Positions 38,153 through 47,861 of a DNA stretch of 64,000 nt are shown piece after piece; the stretch's first letter is position 1, and every line of letters begins with the position of its first letter. The position numbers and the translations under genes were made by a program. Source of the stretch: Thiocapsa marina 5811 (GTDB taxonomy: Bacteria; Pseudomonadota; Gammaproteobacteria; Chromatiales; Chromatiaceae); NCBI RefSeq assembly GCF_000223985.1, contig NZ_AFWV01000015.1:1-64000 (forward strand). The letters run 5' to 3'. The notes below the pieces were generated by a model. That model was not told where the DNA came from. It searched no databases and saw only the letters and a program-made list of their open reading frames with translations.

Positions 38153-40617
38153 GGCGCGGCCCGACGCAGGTGCTCGACGAAGGCGTCGGCGGGCTTGAAG
38201 CCGACCAAGCGATAGTTCTTGAGCTCTTGCCCCGCGGTGTCGAAGTAAAGAATGGCGGGCGGCCCGATGATCCCGAAGTGCTTCATCAGGGCCTGATCGT
38301 CCGCGTCGTTGGCCGTGACATCCGCTTTGAGCAGGACGAAGCGGCCCATCTCCGCGATCACGGCCGGGTCGCTGAAGGTATAGCGTTCCAGCTCCTTGCA
38401 GGTCACGCACCAGTCGGCGTAGAAGTCCAGCATGACCGGTTTGCCGAGCGCGCCCGCCTTTCCGACCTCGCGCTCGAGATCCTCGAGCGTCTTCACGGGT
38501 GTAAAGACCGCCTCCGCTGCGGCGCCACCGCCGCCACCCACGGCGAGCCCGCGCAGCGGCTGGATCGTATCCTTGCCGCCGGCCGCGGCGCCGAGCAGCA
38601 TGAGCGCGCCGTAGATGAGCAGGAAGACACCCAGGCCCTTCCAGAGTTTGCTCCAACCGCTTGCGCCCTGCGGCAGCTGGGTCAGTGCGCCCATGTAGAC
38701 CGCCGAGCAGATCAGCAATAGCCCCCACAGCAGCATCGCGACGGCCGCCGGCAGGATCCGCTCCAGCATGAAGATGGCCACGCCGAGCAGGGCGACGCCG
38801 AATACCGCCTTGACCGCATCCATCCAACCGCCGGCGCGCGGCAGCAGCTTGCCGGCCGAGGTGCCGATGGCGATCAGAGGCGCGCCCATGCCCATACTCA
38901 GGGCGAACAGTGCGATACCGCCGAGCACCGCGTCTCCGGTCTGACTGATGTAGATGAGCGCCCCGAAGAGCGGCGGGGCGACGCAGGGTCCGACGATCAG
39001 CGCCGAGAGCAGGCCCATGATGGCCACGCCCAGCAACGTGCCGCCCTCCTGCTTGTTGCTGATCTCTGCGAGCTTGGACTGGAAGCTCGACGGCAGCTGC
39101 AGGTCATAGAAGCCGAACATGGACAGCGCGAGCAGCACGAAGATGAGCGCGAAGGAGGTCAAGACCCAGGGGTTCTGGAAGGCCGCCTGGAGATTCGCGC
39201 CGAAGAGCCCCGCCAGCACGCCGACGACCGTGTAGGTCAAGGCCATGGCCAGGACATAGACCAGCGACAGCGTGAATGCCTTGCGTGTGGTGATGTTCGG
39301 GCCCTGTCCGGCGATGATGCCCGAGAGGATCGGGATCATAGGGAAGACGCAGGGCGTGAAGGCGAGCAGGAGGCCGAACCCGAAGAAGGCCGCGATCACC
39401 ACCCAGACGCCGCTGTTGGCAAGGACTGAGGCAATCCGGTCCTGCTCCGAGACCGTGTCGTCCGCATCCGATGGCGCACTTGCCGGCGGCGCGTCGGCCG
39501 TCGTAGCCGCAGCCGCGGCCGTCGGCAGGGCTGCCGTCACCAGCGCCTCCGGCAGGCTCAGGGTCACCTGTTGCGTCTGGGGCGGATAGCAGATGCCGAT
39601 CTCGGCGCAGCCCTGATACTTGGCGATCAGGGTCACCTCGGTCGGCTCGCTCGACCCGCGCAGCAGGGGGAGGGTCAGATCGACCCGGTCGTGATAGACC
39701 TCGACGTCGCCGACGCTGCCGTCGGGGAGGATCGAGTCCTTCTTGATGTCGCCGGCGGGCCGTTCGAACGGCCCGATGGCAACCTCGCTGCCGTCCTCGA
39801 GCGTGAGCTCGAGCATGTGGCTGTAGAGATACGTCCCCTCGGCGACGTCCCAGGTCAGTTGCAGCCGGTCCGGGCCTGCGACCTCGGCCGAGAAGAGGAA
39901 CGCCTCCTCGGCGGGGAGGATGTCGTCGTCCGCGCCCAAGCCAAGCGATTGGCCGAAGCCCGCCAATGCCTTCGCCGATTGCTCGCCCTGAATCGGCGAC
40001 TGCCTCTCGGGGGCGGCCGGGGATGGGGTCTCGGCTGCGACAGGCGTCGCGGCAGCCATCTCCGGCAGCTCGAGCAGCAGACGCTGGCGGTGCGGCGGGT
40101 AGCAGAGTCCGGCATCGGCGCAGCCTTGGGAGGTGGCCTCGAGGGTCAGGAAGTTGCCGGCGCCGGTCGAACGCGTGACCGGCACTCGGATCTCGACGCT
40201 GTCGCGATAGACCTGGACCTTCCCGAAGAACTCGTCCTCCTTGGTCTGCGCGGCGGGCATCTGCGGTCCGCCGGTCGAGATCCCGACGGTATCCGTCTGG
40301 AATCCGAACTTGCTCTGATACATGTAATAACCGTCGGCGATCTCCCAGCGCACCCGGACCGCGTCGGGCCCGTCCGCCTCGCCCGAGATGCGGAAGGCCT
40401 GATCGGGCATCAGGAAGTCGTCCTCCGCCAGCGCGTTCGGCGCCGCCGCGGCGACCAGCAGCCAGGTCAAGGCGACGGCCAAGAGCCGTCCCGCGGCGAA
40501 TCTTCCGGGCAGCGGCCGATGGTTCGGTCCCTGCTGTTCGGCGGCGGCGTCGATTACGGCTTGGCGCCGCTCGACAGCGGTCCCGATCCAGGAGCTCAGT
40601 CGTTGTGGTCGGTGCAT
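38149..40617 (-). CDS. dsbD: Thiol:disulfide interchange protein DsbD with duplicated alpha domain
   Basis: DsbD carries electrons from cytoplasmic thioredoxin to periplasmic partners. At 822 aa it is longer than the E. coli protein (about 565). After a signal region (LLAVALTWLLVAAAAPNALA) there are two DsbD-alpha domains in tandem, each with its cysteine pair: CADAGLCYPP (about residue 180) and CAEIGICYPP (about residue 345). Eight membrane helices follow, with FTPCVFPMIPIL and IVGPCVAPPLFGAL. The C-terminal thioredoxin domain has FYADWCVTCKELERY. The start at 40617 overlaps the end of cutA by 22 bp. tlpA follows with ATGA overlap. Confidence 0.94.
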   Translation of the reverse strand: MHRPQRLSSWIGTAVERRQAVIDAAAEQQGPNHRPLPGRFAAGRLLAVALTWLLVAAAAPNALAEDDFLMPDQAFRISGEADGPDAVRVRWEIADGYYMYQSKFGFQTDTVGISTGGPQMPAAQTKEDEFFGKVQVYRDSVEIRVPVTRSTGAGNFLTLEATSQGCADAGLCYPPHRQRLLLELPEMAAATPVAAETPSPAAPERQSPIQGEQSAKALAGFGQSLGLGADDDILPAEEAFLFSAEVAGPDRLQLTWDVAEGTYLYSHMLELTLEDGSEVAIGPFERPAGDIKKDSILPDGSVGDVEVYHDRVDLTLPLLRGSSEPTEVTLIAKYQGCAEIGICYPPQTQQVTLSLPEALVTAALPTAAAAATTADAPPASAPSDADDTVSEQDRIASVLANSGVWVVIAAFFGFGLLLAFTPCVFPMIPILSGIIAGQGPNITTRKAFTLSLVYVLAMALTYTVVGVLAGLFGANLQAAFQNPWVLTSFALIFVLLALSMFGFYDLQLPSSFQSKLAEISNKQEGGTLLGVAIMGLLSALIVGPCVAPPLFGALIYISQTGDAVLGGIALFALSMGMGAPLIAIGTSAGKLLPRAGGWMDAVKAVFGVALLGVAIFMLERILPAAVAMLLWGLLLICSAVYMGALTQLPQGASGWSKLWKGLGVFLLIYGALMLLGAAAGGKDTIQPLRGLAVGGGGGAAAEAVFTPVKTLEDLEREVGKAGALGKPVMLDFYADWCVTCKELERYTFSDPAVIAEMGRFVLLKADVTANDADDQALMKHFGIIGPPAILYFDTAGQELKNYRLVGFKPADAFVEHLRRAAP

Positions 40618-40925
40618 GTCGTTATCCAGCTCAGATAGTCGGGGAGTCCCTCGGTGACGGGGACCGCGATGATTTCCGGAATCTCGTAGGGATGCAATGC
40701 GCGCAAGCGCTCGGTCAGCGCGGCGACACGCTCGGTCGTCGTCTTGATCAAGAGCAAGACCTCGGGATCGCGCTGGATCTGACCCTTCCAGCGATAAATC
40801 GAGGTGATGCCCGCAAGCAGATTGGCACAAGCGGCAAGTCGCTCATCGACCAATGACTCGGCGATGTGCCCGGCGGTCGCTTCGTCGGGGCAGGTGCAGA
40901 AGATCAAGCGATAGTCTGCCGTCAT
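40596..40925 (-). CDS. cutA: Divalent-cation tolerance protein CutA
   Basis: This 109-aa trimeric PII-like protein shows LIFCTCPDEATAGHIAESLV, ERLAACANLLAGITSIYRWKG and VLLLIKTTTERVAALTERLR, followed by HPYEIPEIIAVPV. CutA has been linked to copper tolerance, though its exact role is debated. It overlaps the start of dsbD, as in enterobacteria, where cutA and dsbD are also adjacent. Confidence 0.96.
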   Translation of the reverse strand: MTADYRLIFCTCPDEATAGHIAESLVDERLAACANLLAGITSIYRWKGQIQRDPEVLLLIKTTTERVAALTERLRALHPYEIPEIIAVPVTEGLPDYLSWITTCTDHND

Positions 40926-41068
40926 GCGATGGCTCGGCGCCGTTTCATAAGGTTCGGGGTTCCACTATCCTGCAACGGATGAGCCTTCTTCTACCACAAT
41001 GTTTGTCGGTATAAGGGCCCTCGGTCGACCGACCTCGGACAGACCGGCCGCTTCAGGAGACTATTATC

Positions 41069-41494
41069 GTGCCTTTTTTGTTTCTGCTGATCGTCATCGG
41101 AATTCCGATGATCGAAATCTACATCATGATCCAGGTCGGCTCCGAGATCGGGGCGTTTCCGACCATCGCTCTGGCGATCTTCACCGCCATCGTCGGGATC
41201 TGGCTGGTGCGCCACCAAGGCTTCGGTCTGCTCGCGCGGGTGCGCGAGATCACCGACCGCGGCGAGGTCCCGGCCTTGGAGGTCTTGGATGGCGCGCTGC
41301 TCCTCGTCGCCGGACTCTTTCTGCTCCTTCCGGGCTTTCTGACCGACACGATCGGGTTTTTGTTGCTTGTCCCGCCCCTGCGGCAGTGGATCGTCGGGCG
41401 CTATGTCCGCGTGATCCCGGTCCGGACCGGCACGCCCCCCGGAGGCGGCGCGGGTCCGAGGGTCATCGAGGGCGACTACCGTCGCGAAGATTGA
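41069..41494 (+). CDS. fxsA: FxsA-family membrane protein
   Basis: The 141-aa product has three to four hydrophobic segments starting MPFLFLLIVIGIPMIEIYIM. The family signature LEVLDGALLLVAGLFLLLPG and a short polar Gly/Pro/Arg-rich cytoplasmic tail follow. In E. coli FxsA overproduction relieves F-exclusion of phage T7; its normal role is unclear. A GTG start (41069) with AGGAGA upstream. It precedes groES, as in E. coli. Confidence 0.92.
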   Translation: MPFLFLLIVIGIPMIEIYIMIQVGSEIGAFPTIALAIFTAIVGIWLVRHQGFGLLARVREITDRGEVPALEVLDGALLLVAGLFLLLPGFLTDTIGFLLLVPPLRQWIVGRYVRVIPVRTGTPPGGGAGPRVIEGDYRRED

Positions 41495-41516
41495 GGCAGG
41501 TCGAACCCTCCGACGC

Positions 41517-41570
41517 TTGACAGACGAGGAGAAGGCTCTACTATTAGCACTCGTTTGAGATGAGTGCTAA
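41517..41570 (+). promoter_or_regulatory. groESL promoter with CIRCE operator
   Basis: A sigma70-like promoter has -35 TTGACA (41517-41522) and -10 TACTAT (41539-41544) with 16 bp between. It overlaps a perfect CIRCE element, TTAGCACTC-N9-GAGTGCTAA (41544-41570), the binding site of the heat-shock repressor HrcA. groES starts 68 bp further on. HrcA control of groESL is therefore very likely; hrcA is not in the window. Confidence 0.95.
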
Positions 41571-41638
41571 CAGAGCGGACCGAAACGGACTGCTCACACG
41601 CGCTCCGAACCCGTCAACCGCACGAGGAGACCACTAGA

Positions 41639-41929
41639 ATGAAGATTCGTCCCCTGCACGACCGCGTCGTTGTCCGTCGCATGGAAGAAGAGCGCACGAC
41701 CGCCGGCGGCATCGTGATCCCGGACTCCGCCACCGAGAAGCCGATCCAGGGCGAGATCATCGCCGTGGGCAAGGGCAAGATCCTCGACAACGGTGAGAGC
41801 CGTCCGCTGGATGTGAAGGTCGGCGACCGCGTCCTGTTCGGCAAGTATTCCGGCACCGAGGTCAAGCTCGACGGCGACGATTTCCTGGTCATGCGCGAAG
41901 AAGACATCATGGGCGTCGTCGAAGGCTGA
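41639..41929 (+). CDS. groES: Co-chaperonin GroES
   Basis: The 96-aa product is of normal length: [20 protein letters not shown] with the conserved Pro and Arg, the mobile loop [16 protein letters not shown] that contacts GroEL, and the C-terminal [13 protein letters not shown]. An upstream ACGAGGAG provides the ribosome site. It is the first gene after the CIRCE-controlled promoter. Confidence 0.98.
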   Translation: MKIRPLHDRVVVRRMEEERTTAGGIVIPDSATEKPIQGEIIAVGKGKILDNGESRPLDVKVGDRVLFGKYSGTEVKLDGDDFLVMREEDIMGVVEG

Positions 41930-41976
41930 TGCCGAGCGCTTCCCCTCCGGGAAGCCCGCATCCACGCCAGCCGTAA

Positions 41977-43707
<1,731 letters not shown>

Positions 43708-43737
43708 GCCCGGTCGTCTGCGTTTAGCCGCAGATGA

Positions 43738-43778
43738 AAGCCCCGCCTCGGTGAGATACCGGGGCGGGGCTTTTTTTT
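43738..43778 (+). terminator. Intrinsic terminator of groESL
   Basis: A GC-rich stem AAGCCCCGCC(T)CGG pairs with CCGGGGCGGGGCTT around a short loop TGAGATA, followed by eight Ts (43771-43778). It lies 31 bp after the groEL stop. Confidence 0.95.
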
Positions 43779-43814
43779 GGGGCTTGCCGACTTGTCGGGC
43801 CGATCAACAACCCA

Positions 43815-44185
43815 TCAGCGCCTCCGCGGCACGACGTCGACGACGCGCACCCAGTCGCTGCCGACCAATGATCCTAGATCCGGCAGTTGACCGCTTCGTG
43901 CTTCATGCAAGGCTTTGACTGCCTTGAAGATCGTGGTCGTCCGAGAGCTCACCCGCCGGGTGACGGCCGCTACGCCCCCTGGAGCACGCCCCGCGCGGCG
44001 CCCGGCTGCGTTGCAACTCGTTGGCGTAGAACCACTACGCCGCCTCGTTGCGCCTTGCCGGACACCGCGCGGGACGCACTCCAGGGGGCGTTCAACTGCC
44101 GGATCTAGGATGATTCCCCGTCGAGCGTGGCACCGATCGGGATCAGTTCGTTGTTTGCGCCGATCGCCAGGCCGTCCAGGGTCAT
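43815..44185 (-). pseudogene. Small ORF interrupted by the MITE
   Basis: Read on the minus strand from ATG 44185, the frame MTLDGLAIGANNELIPIGAT... runs into the mobile element at 44109 and stops. If the 237-bp element and one 5-bp duplication are removed, the frame continues as ...GESLVGSDWVRVVDVVPRRR to TGA at 43815-43817, giving 42 aa. I do not recognise the peptide; it could be a small gene or the tail of a decayed one. That both halves join in frame may be chance (about one in three). Confidence 0.45.
43873..44109 (-). mobile_element. 237-bp MITE-like element, copy 2
   Basis: This is an inverted copy of the element at 12051-12287, with the same 18-bp terminal repeats and about five substitutions in 237 bp. 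It is flanked by ATGAT on both sides (43868-43872 and 44110-44114), a target duplication different from that of copy 1. That shows two independent insertions rather than segmental duplication. There is no coding capacity. Confidence 0.9.
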
Positions 44186-44285
44186 CTCGGATTGGGTTTG
44201 TGAAGCGCGTCGCGGTGCTGTATAGATCGATCTCTCGGCTCGACAACGCGTCGCGTTTCCCCTCGATCGTCTCGGAGGTCTGCTG

Positions 44286-44999
44286 ATGACACACAGATTG
44301 CTTTCGACTTCGCTGGCCCTTTTGTTTTTGGTTGCAGGGATGGCCCTCGCGGCGGGTCTGCCGCCTGATCGACCGTATGTGACCTTTGATGAGGCGAAGC
44401 AGGATGCGATGACGCCGGATATGGCGATCGAAAAACTCAAGGCGGGTAATCGACGATTCGTTGAAGGAAACATGCACAACCGCGACCTTTCGGCGCAGGC
44501 ACAGCGCACGGCGTCCGGTCAGTATCCATTTGCGGTAGTCCTTTCTTGCCTCGACTCGCGTTCCGCGCCGGAGATCGTCTTCGACCAGGGCGTCGGCGAT
44601 CTCTTCGTCGCTCGCGTGGCGGGCAACGTGATCAGCGACGATATGCTCGGCAGCTTCGAGTTTGCGACGCAGGTCTCGGGCTCCAAATTGATCGTGGTGA
44701 TGGGGCACAGCGCATGCGGCGCCGTGATGGGTGCCTGCGACGGCGTCGAGCTGGGCCATCTGACCGGATTGTTGGCCAAGATCACGCCTGCCGTGGACGC
44801 AACGCCGGTCGCCGCCGATGCGCAGCGCAATGCGGGCAATGCGGAGTTCGTCGAGGCCGTCACCGAGGCCAATGCCAAGCTACAGGTCGCCGAGATCCTG
44901 CGTCAGAGTCCGATCATCAAGGCATTGGTCGATGAGGGGCACATCAAAGTGGTGCCGGCAATCCACAACCTCAGAACCGGCGAAGTCCAATTTCTCTAA
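44286..44999 (+). CDS. Exported beta-carbonic anhydrase
   Basis: The 237-aa product has a signal peptide (LLSTSLALLFLVAGMALAAG) and a beta-class carbonic anhydrase domain. The zinc ligands and active-site pair are seen in VVLSCLDSRSAPEIVF (Cys, Asp, Arg) and VVMGHSACGAVMGACDG (His, Cys). The VARVAGNVI motif is also conserved. It would interconvert CO2 and bicarbonate in the periplasm, useful for an autotroph. No obvious operon partners; the MITE lies 176 bp upstream. Confidence 0.93.
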   Translation: MTHRLLSTSLALLFLVAGMALAAGLPPDRPYVTFDEAKQDAMTPDMAIEKLKAGNRRFVEGNMHNRDLSAQAQRTASGQYPFAVVLSCLDSRSAPEIVFDQGVGDLFVARVAGNVISDDMLGSFEFATQVSGSKLIVVMGHSACGAVMGACDGVELGHLTGLLAKITPAVDATPVAADAQRNAGNAEFVEAVTEANAKLQVAEILRQSPIIKALVDEGHIKVVPAIHNLRTGEVQFL

Positions 45000-45245
45000 C
45001 GCATGGGGGGCTCGGCAGGCGATGTGTCGAGCCGGGCGGTGATGCGGGCGCGAGCGTGAAGACGTCGCTCGACACGGCCCGGCCCGAGCCGTCGAGGCTG
45101 AGCACCCGGTAGGGGGCGCACTTGCCCGGCCGAAGCCCGCGCGGCATGCCGCCGGAGCGGTCGTTCGACCGGACCGTTCGGCGCGTCGGCCGGCGGATGA
45201 AGTATTGAAGGATAATAAAATCCAACGGCTGCCAACGACGTTTCG

Positions 45246-46634
45246 GTGCTCGATCGGGACATCGTCGCTCTGAACCAAAAGCTCTCGGGCTTTCTGGATC
45301 TGACCCGGCACCGCGACGAGCATTACGGGCCCACGGATCTCGCTGCCTTGATCCGCGATGCGGCTCGGCTCGCCGAGCCGGTCGTCAAGCGTCACGGTCT
45401 GGGGATCGAGCTGGCAATCGCCGAAGGTCTTCCGCGTCCATCGCTTCAGAGCGGGGCGATTCGCGATGCCCTGTTGAATCTGCTCGTCAATGCGGCCCAA
45501 AGCGGCCAAGGGTCCGGGGTCATCCGGGTCGAGGCTGCGGCCACTCGCGAGGGTCTGCGGATTCGGGTCGAGGAACGAGGGCGCGGCATCGAGCCGAATG
45601 ACCTGACACGTGTCTTCGTGCCTTTCTTTACGACCAAGGTCGGCGGGAACGGGCTCATCGAGGGTCGTACCGGCACGGGGAAGGAGCTGGTGGCGCGGGC
45701 GCTGCATGGACTGGGCCCGCGCGCCCAAGGCCCGTTCGTCGCGGTCAACTGCGGAGCCATCCCGGAGACCATGCTCGAGGCGGAGCTGTTCGGTCACGAG
45801 AAGGGCGCCTTCACGGGCGCGACGCGTCTGCACCGCGGCCGGTTCGAGCAGGCCCGCGCGGGGACGCTCTTCCTCGACGAGATCGGCGAGATGCCCCCCG
45901 CCTCCCAGGTCAGCCTGTTGCGGGTCCTCGAGACAGGCTCCGTCCAACGTCTCGGCGGAGAGCGCGACATCGCCGTCGATGTCCGAGTGGTCGCGGCGAC
46001 CCACCGACCGCTCGAGGATCGGGTCGAGTCCGGCCTATTCCGTCAGGATCTCCTCTATCGACTCAACGTCCTCCCGCTGCGCCTGCCGACACTGCGCGAG
46101 CGCGCGAAGGACATCGGTCTGCTGGCCGAGCGTTTCCTCGCCAACGGACTGCGCGACATGGGCTGGACGGGGGCTGCACCCATGCTGGATCCGGAGGCTC
46201 TGTCCTTGCTGGAGCACTACCACTGGCCGGGCAACGTTCGCGAGCTTCGCAACCTGATGGCGCGCCTGGCCGTGCGGCTCCCGCCGGGCGTGCGCGAGAT
46301 CGGCCCGAAGCTGCTCCAACCCGTGCTTCCGCGTTCCGCGGTCGATTCCCGTCCGCCCGGCGACGGGGTGTTCGTTCCCAAGGGTACCCGACTGGCCGAT
46401 GCCGAATGGCTTCTGATCGAAGCCGCACTCATGGACAACGGACACAACCGAGCGCGTGCCGCCAAGGTCCTCGGCATCGGCGAGCGGGCCCTGCGCCGCA
46501 AGCTCAACGGGGGGTGCCCCGTCCTCCATGTCATCCGCATCGTTGAGCCCAAGTGTGGCTCCGCCCCGACAAACCCGCCGTCCGACCCCGGCCATTCTGG
46601 CCGCTTTTGGGGCTCTGAACCGGTCATCAAGTAG
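45246..46634 (+). pseudogene. In-frame chimera of a truncated histidine kinase and a truncated sigma54 activator
   Basis: Residues about 1-133 are the C-terminal part of a sensor kinase: a helical stretch ([15 protein letters not shown]), the N-box [14 protein letters not shown] and the F-box region [15 protein letters not shown]. The frame then passes directly into a sigma54 AAA+ domain at Walker A ([14 protein letters not shown]). GAFTGA, Walker B ([10 protein letters not shown]), the arginine-finger region and a Fis-type HTH ([20 protein letters not shown]) follow. Missing are the kinase sensor and H-box, its G2 box, the whole receiver domain and about 20 residues of the AAA+ start. A deletion across adjacent kinase and regulator genes explains this. 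The frame opens only at a GTG after a stop near 45210, so the product is probably non-functional. The 45000-45245 stretch before it shows nothing recognisable. Confidence 0.8.
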
Positions 46635-46705
46635 GCCGCACCGGCCGGGCTTGCTCCGGTCCGGGTCACAGCGCAAACGAATCGACACCAGCGAGGACTT
46701 TCACC

Positions 46706-47101
46706 ATGAGCGAGAACACAGGCATGCAGGCACGAGAGCCGAGCGAGATGCAGGCCGCGCGTGCCGAAGAGGTGGCGTTGCTGCCGCCGGTGGACATCTA
46801 CGAAGACGCCGCCGGGATCACCCTGGTGGCCGATCTGCCGGGCGTTTCGCGCGAGCGTCTCTGCGTCCAGGTCGACAAGGACACCCTCCTGATCGAGGGC
46901 GAGGCGGCGATCGAGATGCCGAGCGAGATGGAGGCACTCTACGCTGACCTGCGCACCACCCGGTTCCGGCGCAGCTTCACGCTGAGCCGAGAGCTTCAGG
47001 CAGACCAGATCGAAGCACAGATGCAGGACGGCGTTCTGACCCTGAAGGTGCCGAAACGCGCCGAGCTTCAGCCCCGTAAGATCCAGGTCAACGTGGGTTG
47101 A
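46706..47101 (+). CDS. Small heat-shock protein (Hsp20 family)
   Basis: The 131-aa product has an alpha-crystallin domain from about residue 27 (PVDIYEDAAGITLVADLPGV). The later strand LRTTRFRRSFTLSRELQADQ and the C-terminal GVLTLKVPKRAELQPRKI are typical. It binds unfolding proteins without ATP. A second hsp20 gene follows 133 bp downstream in the same direction. AGGA lies about 12 bases before the ATG. Confidence 0.92.
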   Translation: MSENTGMQAREPSEMQAARAEEVALLPPVDIYEDAAGITLVADLPGVSRERLCVQVDKDTLLIEGEAAIEMPSEMEALYADLRTTRFRRSFTLSRELQADQIEAQMQDGVLTLKVPKRAELQPRKIQVNVG

Positions 47102-47234
47102 TGCGACCAAACGAGGGGCGCGGGGCGAGTTGCCGCGCGCCCGACAATCCCGGCGCCCGCGGCCGATGTTCGATCCATGCGACGGAGACGTGATGGGTTC
47201 GCGAGCGCCGGGGTCCGGATTTCCGGAGGGATCT

Positions 47235-47777
47235 ATGTCGACACTTCAACAGATCAGACACGACATCACACGGGCATGGGATCATGTCCGCGACGGCTGG
47301 GAGCGACTCTACGATCAAGCCGCCGGGGCCGTGACGCGCTTTACCCACAAAGGTGCGAGACCGACCCGCGAGCACGGCGGGCGGAGTCTCGACCTTTGGG
47401 GTGGCCTGCGCGCTCCGGCGTGGGGTACGACCCTGCCGAGCGGCGGTTGGGGCGTCCTGGCCGCGGAGGTTTCCGATGACGAGGACAAGATCGTCGTGCG
47501 GCTCGAAGCCCCGGGCATGGCCAAGGACGACTTCGAGCTTCAGGTGATGGACGGCTACCTGGTTGTCCGCGGCGAAAAGCGCGTCGAGCGCAAAGAGTCC
47601 AAAGGCCGCTACCACGTCACCGAATGCGCCTACGGCCACTTCGAGCGCGCGATTCCCTTGCCCGACGAGGTGGAAAGCGACAAGGCCAAGGCGAGCTACA
47701 AGCAGGGTGTCCTGCGTGTCGAGCTGCCCAAGGACAAGGCAAGACGGCGAGAGCCGATCAAGGTGACCGTGCATTGA
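47235..47777 (+). CDS. Small heat-shock protein (Hsp20 family), second copy
   Basis: This 180-aa protein has a longer N-terminal arm (MSTLQQIRHDITRAWDHVRD) and an alpha-crystallin domain from about residue 75 (AEVSDDEDKIVVRLEAPGMA). GYLVVRGEKRVERKESKGRY and GVLRVELPKDKARRREPIKV follow. ATG 47235 has GGAGGG four to ten bases upstream. It is diverged from the preceding hsp20, so the pair probably makes hetero-oligomers or has different clients. Confidence 0.92.
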   Translation: MSTLQQIRHDITRAWDHVRDGWERLYDQAAGAVTRFTHKGARPTREHGGRSLDLWGGLRAPAWGTTLPSGGWGVLAAEVSDDEDKIVVRLEAPGMAKDDFELQVMDGYLVVRGEKRVERKESKGRYHVTECAYGHFERAIPLPDEVESDKAKASYKQGVLRVELPKDKARRREPIKVTVH

Positions 47778-47861
47778 TACCCGCGCCGGGTGAATCGGTT
47801 CCGGCTTGAAAAGCGCCCGGCGTCATCCATGTCGTGCTCTCCGACCAAGACGGAGAGAGCG

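Noticed and set aside
37565..38827. Extended 420-codon frame of the TlpA-like gene
   Set aside because: The upstream part is a shadow of dsbD; the signal anchor and coupled ATG are at 38152.
44971..45262. Minus-strand ORFs after the carbonic anhydrase gene
   Set aside because: No family likeness and no conserved motifs; the region may be decayed DNA at the edge of the kinase remnant.
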